Part shown: positions 7,784 to 17,008 of the stretch, in pieces
How the letters are laid out: each line of letters opens with the position of its first letter
How positions within the stretch are numbered: the first letter of the stretch is position 1
Source of the DNA: Novosphingobium sp. SG751A
Lineage (GTDB): Bacteria; Pseudomonadota; Alphaproteobacteria; Sphingomonadales; Sphingomonadaceae
NCBI RefSeq assembly: GCF_013149295.1
Contig: NZ_JABGCB010000002.1
Coordinates: forward strand, 372,001 to 436,000
DNA: 64,000 nucleotides
Direction: 5' to 3'
Notes under the pieces: model-generated
Databases searched by the model: none
Seen by the model: the letters and a program-made list of their open reading frames with translations, nothing else
Told to the model about the DNA's origin: nothing
Position numbers and translations under genes: made by a program

Positions 7784-9382
7784 TTGACCCGTTCGCGTTC
7801 CGGTCTGGTTCTGGCCGTGATGCGCAGTCTGATGGCGGCCCTGTTTGCGGTCTGGCTCTGGATGGCGCCGCATCATCATGCGCAGGGCGGGCTGGAAACG
7901 GTCTGGCTGTTTGGCGCCTATCTGGTCTTTGCGCTGGCGATGCTGGCGGTGGCGGCGCAAAGCTGGTGGTATGATTTCCGGCTGGCGCGGGCGGCCTTTG
8001 CGGTCGATGTCGCCACCTTCCTTGTCGGCCTCTATCTGACCGAGGCGGTGACGCTGGATTTCTTCAGCTCCTTCATGGCATTCTTCGCCTTTCTGATGCT
8101 TAATTCGGCCACGCGGTGGAGCAGGCGCTCCATCCTGCTGATCGCGGCGGGGCTGGCGGCGTGTTTTCTGCTGGCGGGGCTGCTGGTCGAATGGGGCGAG
8201 TTTCATTTCGACACGACCAAATTCATCCGCCGCTTCAGCACGCTGGCGCTGCTCTCGCTGATGCTGGGCTGGTTTGCGTTTAACCGGCAGAGTGTGCCGG
8301 TTGCCCGTTATATAAAGCCCGATCTGGCGCAGGAGCCGCTGGCTGGGGTGCTGGATTATGCGATGGGGGCCTATGGTGCGGCCGGGGGCGCTATCGCATG
8401 GGCGGCGCAGGGCGAAACGCGGCCTGTGATCCGCATGGCCGGGACGGTGGCGGATGGGTTTGAACTGGCCGCTCTGGATGCGCCTTTGCCGGCAGGGGGC
8501 ATGGTGTTCGACTATCCGCGCCGCCGGGCGCTGGGGCTGAATGAACAGGATCGCATGGTGGCTATGGCGCCCGCGCCGGTGGACGGGCTGATCGCGGGTT
8601 TTGCCGGGGCGCAGGGCCTGTCATTGCCGATTGTCGGGCGCACCGGGCGCGGGCAATTGGTGCTGACGGGCATAGCGGGCCTTAATTGTGACGATCTGTT
8701 CGCCGCAAAAAGCGTGGTGCGCGAGATTGCCGCCGCGATGGATGAAGAGGAAACCGAGGCTATGGCGCGCGAACTGGCCATGTCGCGTCTGCGCACCCAG
8801 ATTGCCGCTGATCTGCATGATAGTGTGGTGCAAACGCTGGCCGGGGCCAAATTCCGGCTGGAGGCCTTGCGCTATAAACTGGCGAAGGGCTTGGCCGCGC
8901 CTGATGACATCGACCTGCTCTGCGCCGGGCTGGCGGACGAACAGAGCCATGTGCGCGCCATCATCGAGCGCCTGCATCAGGGCCAGATCCAGCCGGGCCG
9001 GCGCGACCTGATGCAGGAATTGCCTCCGCTGGCCGATCAGCTTTGCGCGCAATGGCTGGTGCCCGTATCAGTGGTGGGGGATAGTCCGGTCATCGTGCCC
9101 ACCGCGCTCAATTTCGAGATCCAGCAGATCCTGCGCGAGGCTACCGCCAATGCCGCTCGCCATGGCGGCGCGGGCCATGTCCGCGTCGAACTGGGCATCG
9201 CCGAGGGGCGGTTGACCATGGCCATTCTCGATGACGGCAGCGGTTTTGCTCCCGATGCGCAGGGCATTCCGCCGCAATCCATCGCCGCGCGCGTGGCACG
9301 CCTGGGAGGGGGCTTGACCGTGGGGACCATCCACGGTCAAACGCGCGTGCTTGTAAACCTGCCGATGGAGCCTGCCGGATGA
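7784..9382 (+). CDS. NarL-type sensor histidine kinase (HisKA_3)
   Basis: A 532-residue kinase. The TTG start at 7784 is preceded by AAAGGAG (7771-7777). Five to six hydrophobic helices fill residues 1-170, followed by a GAF-like middle region, then the HisKA_3 box IAADLHDSVVQTL with phospho-acceptor His345, and a C-terminal HATPase (N-box LREATANAARHG, G-box DDGSGFAP). It overlaps its response regulator by 4 nt (ATGA), so the pair is translationally coupled. No ligand can be assigned. Two direct repeats GGATTGAC (7703-7710, 7716-7723) lie upstream. Confidence 0.9.
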   Translation: MTRSRSGLVLAVMRSLMAALFAVWLWMAPHHHAQGGLETVWLFGAYLVFALAMLAVAAQSWWYDFRLARAAFAVDVATFLVGLYLTEAVTLDFFSSFMAFFAFLMLNSATRWSRRSILLIAAGLAACFLLAGLLVEWGEFHFDTTKFIRRFSTLALLSLMLGWFAFNRQSVPVARYIKPDLAQEPLAGVLDYAMGAYGAAGGAIAWAAQGETRPVIRMAGTVADGFELAALDAPLPAGGMVFDYPRRRALGLNEQDRMVAMAPAPVDGLIAGFAGAQGLSLPIVGRTGRGQLVLTGIAGLNCDDLFAAKSVVREIAAAMDEEETEAMARELAMSRLRTQIAADLHDSVVQTLAGAKFRLEALRYKLAKGLAAPDDIDLLCAGLADEQSHVRAIIERLHQGQIQPGRRDLMQELPPLADQLCAQWLVPVSVVGDSPVIVPTALNFEIQQILREATANAARHGGAGHVRVELGIAEGRLTMAILDDGSGFAPDAQGIPPQSIAARVARLGGGLTVGTIHGQTRVLVNLPMEPAG

Positions 9383-10020
9383 CCCGGATCGTCATTGCCG
9401 ATGATCACGCCTTTTTGCGCGCCGGGCTGGAGCAGGTTCTGGGCAGTCTGGGTTTTACGATTGTCGGCTCGGTGGGCGATGGCGATGCGGCGCTGGCGGC
9501 GGTGGGCGATGTTGATCCTGATCTGCTGATCGTTGATCTGCGGATGCCGGGGCGCAATGGCGTGGCGGTGATCGAGGCTTTGCGCGCGCGGGGCGATGCG
9601 CGGCCGGTGCTGATGCTGGCGGCCGAGATCGACGATGCCAGTCTGGTGGCCGCGATCCGGCTGGGGGTCAATGGCATCCTGATGAAGGACAGCGATGCTG
9701 CGGCGTTGAAACAGGCCATCGACACGGTGATGTCAGGCGCGCGGGCGATCTCCATGCCGATGATGGAGCGGGCCTTCATGCTGGCCTCAAAGCCGTCTGA
9801 AACAAGCCCGCTCGATGCTTTGTCCGAGCGGGACCGGAGGATCGTCGAAGGCGTGGCCGCAGGACTGCGCAACCGTGAAATTGCCGAGAATCTGGCCATT
9901 TCCGAAGGGTCGGTAAAGGTCTATCTCCATCGCATCTTCGACCGGCTGAATGTGGGCAACCGCACCGAACTGGCGCTGCTGGTACGCGCGGGACAGGGGC
10001 AGCATGGGGCTGCATCCTGA
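9379..10020 (+). CDS. NarL/FixJ-type response regulator
   Basis: A 213-residue regulator. The receiver domain (IADDHAFLRAGLEQV, phospho-acceptor Asp53 in IVDLRMPG) is followed by a LuxR-type helix-turn-helix (LSERDRRIVEGVAAGLRNRE, then ISEGSVKVYLHRIFDRL, about residues 147-200). It is the cognate partner of the kinase it overlaps. The K of the receiver is in ILMKDSD. Likely targets are the divergent TonB receptor gene or its own operon, but that is inference from position only. Confidence 0.93.
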   Translation: MTRIVIADDHAFLRAGLEQVLGSLGFTIVGSVGDGDAALAAVGDVDPDLLIVDLRMPGRNGVAVIEALRARGDARPVLMLAAEIDDASLVAAIRLGVNGILMKDSDAAALKQAIDTVMSGARAISMPMMERAFMLASKPSETSPLDALSERDRRIVEGVAAGLRNREIAENLAISEGSVKVYLHRIFDRLNVGNRTELALLVRAGQGQHGAAS

Positions 10021-10068
10021 CATTCTAAATTTGTCATTTGCGGCGGTTTGAGGGGGCGTCGCCGGGGA

Positions 10069-10086
10069 CCGTCATCCAACTGTCAT
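10069..10086 (+). promoter_or_regulatory. Candidate Pho box (PhoB site)
   Basis: CCGTCAT-CCAA-CTGTCAT: two 7-nt repeats 11 nt apart, differing from the CTGTCAT consensus at one base in the first and none in the second. It lies 70 nt upstream of the propeller/acid phosphatase genes. After a 10-nt gap comes TACCCG, a poor -10 as expected for a PhoB-dependent promoter. A separate TGACA-N9-TGTCA palindrome spans 10018-10036. Confidence 0.65.
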
Positions 10087-10155
10087 GCGCGCTTCCTACC
10101 CGCCGACTATCACGAGCGGCAGGATCGTACTGACCGCCAGACAGGACATCACATT

Positions 10156-11181
10156 ATGACCATGACGAAATGGGCGGGCGCGGGCATGGCGCTGATCGCA
10201 GCGATGGCGGCAACCTCCGGCCTGGCCCAAACCCGCGCGCATTACAGCGTGACTGACAAGATCGCCGGTGCCGACGGCGGCTGGGATTATGCGCGGGTCG
10301 ATGCTCCGCGCGGGGTGCTTTATGTCGCGCGAAGCAATGCGGTGATGGCGGTCGATCTGGCCACGCGCAAGGTGACCGATGCGGTGGCCAGTGCCGAGGG
10401 TGGGCATCAGGTGATCCTGATTGACGATGGCGCGACCCTTGTGGAAACCGACGGCAAGAGCGGCCTGACCCGCTTTGTCGAAGTGGCGACCGGCAAAGTG
10501 ATCGCGCAGGTGCCCAGCGGCAAGAAGCCCGATGCGGCTTTCTATGATGCCGCAACCGGCCAGATCGCGGTGTTCAGCCCCGGCAACGACACGATCACCA
10601 GCATCGACGCCAAGACCCATGCGGTGACCGGCACGATGAAGCTGGCGGGCGGGCTGGAATTTGCGGTCAGCAACGGGCGCGGCGGGGCCTTTGTCAATCT
10701 TGAGGATGAGAACAAGATTGCCGAAGTCGATCTGAAAGCCGGCCGCTTGCTGCGCAAGATCGCCATGCCCGGTTGCGTTGGCCCCACGGGCCTGGCGATG
10801 GTGGCCGGGGGCAAGCGCCTGATCTCGGCCTGCGCCAATGGCGTGGCGGTGGTGGCCGATGTGGCCAGCGGCAAGGCGGTGGCCAAGCTGCCCATCGGCA
10901 AGGACGCCGATGCGGTGATCGCCGACGAGGCGCGCGGGCTGGCCTTCGTCCCCTGCGGCGGAAGCGGCACGCTGGTCGCGCTCGACATTCGCCGCCCTGA
11001 TCATGTCACCGTGGCGCAGGTCATCCCCACCCAGATCGGCGCCAAGACCGGCGCTGTGGACCCGCGCGATGGCCGGGTCTATCTGCCCGCCGCCACGCTG
11101 GCCGCGCCCGAGGCCGGAGCCAAGCGCGGCAAGCCGGTGCCGGGCAGCTTTGTCATTCTGGTCGTTTCGCCCAAAGCCTGA
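10156..11181 (+). CDS. Exported YVTN-type beta-propeller protein
   Basis: A 341-residue protein with a signal peptide (GMALIAAMAATSGLA-Q). Repeated units of the type GVLYVARSNAVMAVDLATRK and GGAFVNLEDENKIAEVDL indicate a seven-bladed YVTN/NHL propeller. The start is the ATG at 10156, which begins the signal peptide; the frame is open from 10048. It is followed after 14 nt by an acid phosphatase gene, and both lie behind the Pho box, so a role in periplasmic phosphorus acquisition is likely but unproven. No catalytic residues are recognised. Confidence 0.8.
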   Translation: MTMTKWAGAGMALIAAMAATSGLAQTRAHYSVTDKIAGADGGWDYARVDAPRGVLYVARSNAVMAVDLATRKVTDAVASAEGGHQVILIDDGATLVETDGKSGLTRFVEVATGKVIAQVPSGKKPDAAFYDAATGQIAVFSPGNDTITSIDAKTHAVTGTMKLAGGLEFAVSNGRGGAFVNLEDENKIAEVDLKAGRLLRKIAMPGCVGPTGLAMVAGGKRLISACANGVAVVADVASGKAVAKLPIGKDADAVIADEARGLAFVPCGGSGTLVALDIRRPDHVTVAQVIPTQIGAKTGAVDPRDGRVYLPAATLAAPEAGAKRGKPVPGSFVILVVSPKA

Positions 11182-11195
11182 AGAGGGAATTTGCG

Positions 11196-11900
11196 ATGAT
11201 GAAAACCACCCTGAGCGCTGCCTTGCTGATGCTGGCCATTCCTGATGCGGGTATGGCGCAAACCGCGCCCAAGACGCTGCAATATCTGGACGGCGCGCTG
11301 TTTCAGCCGGTCCTGATCCTGCCCGCGCCGGTGGCCCGCGATATGTCCGCCAACGCGCGCGAACTGGCCGCTTTGCACCAGTTGATCGCCAGCGCCAGCC
11401 CGCAGCGGTTGAAGCAGGCCTATGAGGATGCGATCCACGAAGACCCGGCGATCTTTAATGAAACGCTGGGGGTCGATCTGAAAAAGCTGCCCGCGACGTG
11501 GGAATTGCTGGAAATCGTCGATCATGAATCCGCCATCGTGGCCAGCCTTGCCAAGGAGCATTTTCATCGCATGCGCCCCTACAGCGCCGATGCCACGCTG
11601 CCCTTCTGCGAGGGCAAGGCCGATCCGGCCAAGCCTGCCTATCGTTCCTATCCCTCGGGCCATTCGACGCTGGGCTATTCGGTGGGCGTGGCGCTGGCGC
11701 GGCTGGTGCCGGCCCGGGCGGGCAAGATCATGGACCGCGCGCAGGATTATGCGATGAGCCGCGAATATTGCGGCGCGCATTATGCCAGCGACATTCAGGC
11801 CAGCGAGGTGATCGGCACGCTGGCAGCCACGCTGTTGCTGAACGATCCGCGTCTGGCCGACAAGGTGGCGGCGGCGCGGGTCGAATTGAGCAAGATCTGA
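11196..11900 (+). CDS. Class A nonspecific acid phosphatase (PAP2 superfamily), periplasmic
   Basis: A 234-residue protein with a signal peptide (cut after GMA). All three PAP2 motifs are intact: K-x6-RP in KEHFHRMRPYSAD, PSGHS in RSYPSGHSTLGYSVG, and SR-x5-H-x3-D in SREYCGAHYASD. These supply the nucleophilic His and phosphate-binding Arg/Lys. Family members such as PhoN release phosphate from a wide range of phosphomonoesters in the periplasm. Its position behind the Pho box and propeller gene fits phosphate-starvation control. Confidence 0.92.
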   Translation: MMKTTLSAALLMLAIPDAGMAQTAPKTLQYLDGALFQPVLILPAPVARDMSANARELAALHQLIASASPQRLKQAYEDAIHEDPAIFNETLGVDLKKLPATWELLEIVDHESAIVASLAKEHFHRMRPYSADATLPFCEGKADPAKPAYRSYPSGHSTLGYSVGVALARLVPARAGKIMDRAQDYAMSREYCGAHYASDIQASEVIGTLAATLLLNDPRLADKVAAARVELSKI

Positions 11901-11912
11901 GGAGGCATTCGG

Positions 11913-11943
11913 GCCTGCTGTTTGCCAAAGGTGAGCGGCAGGC
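11913..11943 (+). terminator. Stem-loop after the acid phosphatase gene
   Basis: GCCTGCTGTT (11913-11922) pairs with AGCGGCAGGC (11934-11943), including two G-T pairs, 12 nt past the phosphatase stop. There is no T-run, so it is a weak or Rho-assisted terminator at best. Confidence 0.35.
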
Positions 11944-12046
11944 TCGGTATGTGTAAATCTGCCTAATACGAAAGCATAGGTGGTTTTCTCTATTTTGTTC
12001 GATTGCCGATCTGCAATATATCAAAAGGTGCTGTGTTAAATCGTCC

Positions 12047-13978
12047 ATGTTTGGGTGGATGAAAGGCATGGCCTTGCTGCGGTATCTTCATAATATTCTG
12101 AATAGTCAGGGTTATGCCCCGCATGGCTTTTGCCTGCTTTGGCAACCGGAACTGATCTGGACCCATGTGACGGCGGATGCGATCACCGCGCTGGCCTATT
12201 TCACCATACCGATCGCGCTGGTCATGCTGGTGCGCAGGCGCGGCGACATTGCCTTCAGCTGGGTGTTCATCTGTTTTGCGGTGTTCATTCTGGCCTGCGG
12301 GGCAACGCATATCATTTCGATCATCACGCTGTGGTATCCGATTTACGGCATTCAGGCGCTGGTCAAGGCGCTGACTGCGGTGGTCTCGGTGGCGACGGCG
12401 GCCGCGTTCTGGCCGCTGATGCCCAAGCTGCTGGCCATTCCATCGCCCACGCAATTGCGGTTGGCCAATGAGGCCTTGGCCACGCGCGTGCTGGAGCGCG
12501 ATGCGGCCATCGAGCAATTGCAGGCCGAAATAGCCGAGCGCAAAAGCATTCAGGCCCAGTTGGCCGAGCGCAGCCGCGAACTGGACATTGCCCGGTCCGT
12601 GGCCGAAAGCGCCAGTCAGGCCAAGTCGAACTTTCTGGCCAATATGAGCCATGAATTGCGCACGCCGCTCAATGCCGTGATGGGCTATGCCCAATTGATG
12701 ATGCGCGAAAAGGGCATCGAGGAGCGCCACCAGCACGCCGCCCGCACCATCCATGACAGCGGCCAGCACCTGCTTACGCTGATCAATGACATTCTCGACC
12801 TGTCCAAGATCGAGGCGGGCAAGCTGGAGCTTTATCCCACCAGCACCGACCTGCGCGGTTTTTTGAAAGGTATCGCGGCGATCATGCGCGTGCGGACCGA
12901 GGAAAAGGCGCTGGATTTTGTCTGCGATCTGGCCCCCGATCTGCCCGATTTCGTTCTGGCCGATGAAAAACGGCTGCGACAGGTTCTGCTCAACCTGCTG
13001 GGCAATGCGGTCAAATTCACAGACCGCGGCCGGGTGACGCTGGGCGCCAGCGTGCTGATGATCAGCGGCCAGAGCGTGCGGCTCAGCTTCTCGGTGCGCG
13101 ACACCGGGGTGGGCATTGCGCAGGAGGAATTGCCCGCCATCTTCAAGCCTTTTGAACAGGTGGGCGCCAATGACAAGCGCTCGGGCGGCACGGGCCTTGG
13201 CCTGTCGATCAGCCGCCAGTTGATCGAATTGATGGACAGCGCGCTCAAGGTGGAAAGCGTGGTGGGCGAGGGCAGCCTGTTCTGGTTCGACCTCGATCTT
13301 GCCATCTCGCACCGGCAATCGGGGGGCGATGTCAACCCGGCCGAATGCACCGGCTATCGCGGGGATCGGCGCCGGATTCTGATCGTCGATGATATCACCG
13401 CCAACCGCGAAGTGCTGGCCGCGCTGCTGGTCGATCTGGGCTTTGCGGTCGAACAGTCGCCCAATGCACAGGAGGGGATCGCGCAGGCCATCGCATCGTT
13501 GCCCGATCTCATCATGATGGACATTCGCATGCCTGGCATGGACGGGCTTGAGGCCATTCAGGCGCTGGGCGAGCATAAGGGCTTGCGCCATGTGCCGGTC
13601 ATTGCGGTTTCCTCGGGCATTTCGCCCCAGCATCAGAGCGCCGCGCTGGCCGCAGGCGCCCGCTCCTTCCTGCCCAAACCGCTGGACCGGGCCGAGATGA
13701 TCCGGCTGGTGGGCGAGGCGATCGGGGTGGAATGGACCATCGAACAGGCCGAGGCGAAGGAGGAGGCGATGACCATACCCCCTGCCGATGTGCTGGGCGC
13801 GCTGCACGCGGCGGCGGCGGCGGGCAATATGCGCGCGGTGCGCGGCGAGGCCGAGAGGATTGCCGCTCTCGATACCGCCTATCGCGCCTTTGCCGAAACG
13901 ATCACCCGCATGGCGCGCGCGTTTCAGTCGCAGGCCCTGTTGGCCCTGATCGAAACCAGCATGGAGGAGCAGGCATGA
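12047..13978 (+). CDS. Hybrid histidine kinase with ETR1-like (ethylene-receptor-type) membrane domain
   Basis: A 643-residue protein. Residues 35-130 form a three-helix membrane domain matching plant ETR1: TADAITALAYFTIP and ILACGATHII, then KALTAVVS. Asp44, Tyr51, Ile54, Pro55, Cys84 and His88 correspond to ETR1 D25, Y32, I35, P36, C65 and H69, with the same spacings. A coiled linker (135-185) leads to HisKA (NMSHELRTPLNA, His202), HATPase (LLGNAVKFTDRG), a receiver (Asp492 in MMDIRMPG) and a helical tail. In-frame ATGs also occur at 12059 and 12068; none has a clear RBS. It overlaps the next gene by ATGA. Confidence 0.9.
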   Translation: MFGWMKGMALLRYLHNILNSQGYAPHGFCLLWQPELIWTHVTADAITALAYFTIPIALVMLVRRRGDIAFSWVFICFAVFILACGATHIISIITLWYPIYGIQALVKALTAVVSVATAAAFWPLMPKLLAIPSPTQLRLANEALATRVLERDAAIEQLQAEIAERKSIQAQLAERSRELDIARSVAESASQAKSNFLANMSHELRTPLNAVMGYAQLMMREKGIEERHQHAARTIHDSGQHLLTLINDILDLSKIEAGKLELYPTSTDLRGFLKGIAAIMRVRTEEKALDFVCDLAPDLPDFVLADEKRLRQVLLNLLGNAVKFTDRGRVTLGASVLMISGQSVRLSFSVRDTGVGIAQEELPAIFKPFEQVGANDKRSGGTGLGLSISRQLIELMDSALKVESVVGEGSLFWFDLDLAISHRQSGGDVNPAECTGYRGDRRRILIVDDITANREVLAALLVDLGFAVEQSPNAQEGIAQAIASLPDLIMMDIRMPGMDGLEAIQALGEHKGLRHVPVIAVSSGISPQHQSAALAAGARSFLPKPLDRAEMIRLVGEAIGVEWTIEQAEAKEEAMTIPPADVLGALHAAAAAGNMRAVRGEAERIAALDTAYRAFAETITRMARAFQSQALLALIETSMEEQA

Positions 13979-16191
13979 GCGATATGTCGGGCGCCTTTGT
14001 CGCCGATGCCAATACCGCCGCCGATGCCGATGCGATGGTTCAGACCATTTTGGTGGTCGATGACAATCCGGTCAATCTGGGCGTGGTGGGCGAGCATCTG
14101 GAGGATAACAATTATAACGTCACCGTGGCGCAGGACGGGATGGAGGGCCTCAAGCGCGCCGAACTGGGCCAGCCCGATCTGATCCTGCTGGACGTGATGA
14201 TGCCGGGCATTGACGGGTTTGAGACCTGTCGCCGGCTGAAGGCCAATCCGGCCACCTGCGACATTCCCGTCATCTTCATGACCGCGCTCACTGATGTGAG
14301 CGACAAGATGTCGGCCTTTCAGGCGGGCGGGGTCGACTATATCAGCAAGCCGTTTCAGACCGAGGAACTGCTGGCCCGTGTGCGCACCCATCTGGCCCTG
14401 CGCGAGGCGCAACGGCAGATGGCGCGCAAGAACGCGCTGTTGCAAAGCGAAATTCGCGCCCGCCATGAGGCCGAAATCAGCCGCCAGCAATCCGAGCAGA
14501 GCTATCGTCGCCTGTTCGAAACCGCCCATGACGGCTTGCTGCTGCTGGATGCGGCCAGCGGGCGGGTGATCGATGCCAATCCGGCGCTGGCGGCGATGCT
14601 GGGCCATGATCGGCCCGCCATTCTGGGGCGGCTCTTCTGGGAATTGCCGTGCTTTGAACATATCCCGGCCTGCCGCGCGGCGGTGGAGGACATTGCCCGG
14701 TGCGAAACGGTCAAATATGACGATTGGGAATTGAAAAGCGCCGCGGGCGCCCCGATCCATGTCGAGGTGATCGGGCGGCGTTACCGCAACGAGCATCAGA
14801 CGGTGATCCAGTACAATATCCGCGACACCAGCGACCGCAAGGAGGCCGAAGCCCGCATCCGCTATATGGCGCTGCACGATGCGCTGACGGGGCTGCCAAA
14901 CCGGACGCTGTTGACTGACCGGCTGGGCCATGCCGTGGCGCAGGCCCGCCGCTGCGGCCAGAAGGTGGCGGTGATGATGCTCGATCTGGACCATTTCAAG
15001 CATATCAACGATTCGCTGGGCCATCATGTGGGCGACATGCTGTTACAGACCGTGGCCGACCGGTTGCGGGCATGCCTGCGCGAATGCGATACGGCGGCGC
15101 GGCTGGGGGGCGATGAATTCGTCATCCTGCTGGGCGATGTGGATAATTCGAGTGATGTCGATGTGGTCGCGGCCAAGGTGCTGCACGCGCTCAAGAGCGC
15201 CTTCCTGATCGAGCAGCATCAGTTGCACATCGGCGGCAGCATCGGCGTCAGCACCTTTCCGCAGGATGGCGAGGATCCGGGCAAGCTGCTGCGCGCGGCC
15301 GACACGGCCATGTATGACGCCAAGGGCAACGGGCGGGGCATCCACCGCCATTTCACCCCCGCGATGAACGAAGCCACGATGCGGTGGCAGGAACTGGCCA
15401 ATGATATTCATCAGGCCTGCGTCAACGAAGAGTTCACGCTCTATTATCAGCCCCAGATCGCGCTGGACGGCTATCATATCACCGGGGTCGAGGCTTTGCT
15501 GCGCTGGAACCACCCGGTTCAGGGGCTGGTATTGCCCAATGTTTTCGTGCCGCTGCTCGAAGAACTGGGGTTGATTGTCGAGGTGGGCGAATGGGCCCTG
15601 GTGCAGGCGTGCCGGCAGAATGCGGCGTGGCAGCAGGCGGGGCATCCGCCGATCCGCATGGCGGTCAACCTGTCGGCCCAGCAATTTTATCGCGGCGATA
15701 TCGTCAAAAGCGTCAAGCGCGCGCTGGAGGTTTCGGGCATGGACCCGCAATGGCTCGAACTGGAGTTGACCGAGAGCCTGACGCTGGACGATACCGAGGT
15801 GACGATCCAGATCATGAACGATCTCAAGGCGCTGGGCGTCACGCTCTCGCTCGATGATTTCGGCACGGGCTGGTCCTCGCTGTCTTATCTGCGCCGATTT
15901 CCGCTGGATCGGATCAAGATCGACCGCACCTTTATGAGCGAGGTGGCCACCGAGCCCAATGCCGCCGCCGTGGTGCAGGGTATCCTCTCGCTGGCGCAAA
16001 ATCTGGGCCTTGGCTGTGTGGCTGAAGGGGTCGAGAGTCGCGAGCAACTCGATTATCTCAAGCGTCAGATCTGTTCGGAGATGCAGGGTTTCCTCTTCAG
16101 CCGCCCGCTGGCGCCCGATGATGTCGCGCAGGTGCTGACCCATGCGATGGGGCCGCGCTTCATTGAGGAAGGCTGGCCCGGTCAGGACTGA
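13975..16191 (+). CDS. Response regulator with PAS, GGDEF and EAL domains (c-di-GMP turnover)
   Basis: A 738-residue protein started by the ATG at 13975, which overlaps the kinase stop and follows GGAGGAG. The order is: receiver (Asp73 in LLDVMMPG), a coiled segment, PAS (about 165-280, ending RDTSDRKEAEARI), GGDEF (RLGGDEF around 375, so the cyclase motif is intact) and EAL (VEALLRWNHP around 505, with DDFGTGWSSLSYL and CVAEGVES). It is probably phosphorylated by the upstream ETR1-like kinase and makes or degrades c-di-GMP; which activity dominates is not visible. Confidence 0.93.
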   Translation: MSDMSGAFVADANTAADADAMVQTILVVDDNPVNLGVVGEHLEDNNYNVTVAQDGMEGLKRAELGQPDLILLDVMMPGIDGFETCRRLKANPATCDIPVIFMTALTDVSDKMSAFQAGGVDYISKPFQTEELLARVRTHLALREAQRQMARKNALLQSEIRARHEAEISRQQSEQSYRRLFETAHDGLLLLDAASGRVIDANPALAAMLGHDRPAILGRLFWELPCFEHIPACRAAVEDIARCETVKYDDWELKSAAGAPIHVEVIGRRYRNEHQTVIQYNIRDTSDRKEAEARIRYMALHDALTGLPNRTLLTDRLGHAVAQARRCGQKVAVMMLDLDHFKHINDSLGHHVGDMLLQTVADRLRACLRECDTAARLGGDEFVILLGDVDNSSDVDVVAAKVLHALKSAFLIEQHQLHIGGSIGVSTFPQDGEDPGKLLRAADTAMYDAKGNGRGIHRHFTPAMNEATMRWQELANDIHQACVNEEFTLYYQPQIALDGYHITGVEALLRWNHPVQGLVLPNVFVPLLEELGLIVEVGEWALVQACRQNAAWQQAGHPPIRMAVNLSAQQFYRGDIVKSVKRALEVSGMDPQWLELELTESLTLDDTEVTIQIMNDLKALGVTLSLDDFGTGWSSLSYLRRFPLDRIKIDRTFMSEVATEPNAAAVVQGILSLAQNLGLGCVAEGVESREQLDYLKRQICSEMQGFLFSRPLAPDDVAQVLTHAMGPRFIEEGWPGQD

Positions 16192-16224
16192 GTTTGCCTT
16201 TGGCGCGCCTTATGATTTCCCCCC

Positions 16225-16246
16225 GACTGCGTGACTTTACGCAGTC
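16225..16246 (+). other. Perfect hairpin within C-runs between GGDEF-EAL and che genes
   Basis: GACTGCGT (16225-16232) and ACGCAGTC (16239-16246) form a perfect 8-bp stem with a 6-nt loop, flanked on both sides by runs of C. No T-run follows, so it is not an ordinary terminator. It sits in the only sizeable gap (143 nt) of this gene chain and may adjust expression of the che genes. Confidence 0.45.
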
Positions 16247-16334
16247 CCCCCCAAAGCAACCATCTACACGCTTTTGCTAAACCCGCCTGACGCAAGGGCA
16301 TTCTGGTTGACCCTTGGCAGGGCTGGGCTTGACG

Positions 16335-16643
16335 ATGGCGATATTGGTACGACTGGCACCGCAGGTCACATTGCAAACGGTTTGCGCGGCCCATGAGGCG
16401 CTGTGCGAGGCCTTTCTGGCCGGGCAGGATGTCGATCTGGACGTCGACCGGCTGGAGGAAGGCGATCTGGGCGTGGTGCAGCTTATTCTGGCCGCGCGGG
16501 CCGAGGCCGAGGCCCACCATCACCAGTTACGCCTGACCGCGCCTGCCAATCCGGTGCTGATCTCGCTGCTCGCCCGCGCGGGCCTCTATCCCCAGACCCA
16601 TGCCGATATCGATTTCTGGTTCCACGGAGTTATCCCTGCATGA
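16335..16643 (+). CDS. STAS-domain-like protein of the che operon
   Basis: A 102-residue soluble protein. Alternating hydrophobic strands and helices (MAILVRLAPQVTLQTVCAAH, then LGVVQLILAARAEAEAHH and ADIDFWFHGV) resemble STAS anti-sigma-antagonist-like proteins that often precede cheY-cheA in alphaproteobacterial clusters. The phosphorylatable Ser of SpoIIAA is not evident. The start is taken at the ATG 16335; the frame is open from 16314. It overlaps cheY by ATGA. Its exact role in the pathway is unknown. Confidence 0.6.
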   Translation: MAILVRLAPQVTLQTVCAAHEALCEAFLAGQDVDLDVDRLEEGDLGVVQLILAARAEAEAHHHQLRLTAPANPVLISLLARAGLYPQTHADIDFWFHGVIPA

Positions 16644-17008
16644 GCGCGTCCATTCTTACCGTCGATGATTCCTCCAGCCTGCGCATGGCGGTGCGCATTG
16701 CGCTGACCGGGGCGGGCTATACCGTCACCGAGGCGGGCGATGGCATGGAAGGGCTGACCAAGGCGGGAGCCCAGCGCTTTGACATGATCATCACCGACTT
16801 GAACATGCCGCGCATGGACGGGCTGACCATGATCCGCGAAATCCGCAAGAGCGGCAAGCAGACCGGCGTGCCCATCATCTTTCTGACCACGGAGAGCGAC
16901 GATGGCGTCAAGGGCCAGGCCAAGGCTGCGGGCGCGACCGGCTGGCTGGTCAAACCGTTTAACGCCGACCAACTGGTCAAGATCGCGCGCAAGGTTCTGG
17001 GGCGGTGA
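16640..17008 (+). CDS. cheY: CheY chemotaxis response regulator
   Basis: A 122-residue single receiver domain. The acidic pair is in ILTVDDSS, the phospho-acceptor is Asp53 in ITDLNMPRMDG, a Thr-type switch residue is in IFLTTESD, and the conserved Lys is in WLVKPFNADQ. It is coupled by ATGA overlap to the STAS-like gene and by GTGA overlap to cheA, so it is the expected CheA phosphoryl acceptor. Confidence 0.95.
   Translation: MSASILTVDDSSSLRMAVRIALTGAGYTVTEAGDGMEGLTKAGAQRFDMIITDLNMPRMDGLTMIREIRKSGKQTGVPIIFLTTESDDGVKGQAKAAGATGWLVKPFNADQLVKIARKVLGR

Noticed and set aside
11990..13807. A long minus-strand frame opposite the ETR1-like kinase
   Set aside because: The plus frame carries complete kinase and receiver motifs. 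The minus frame shows no domain and no RBS.
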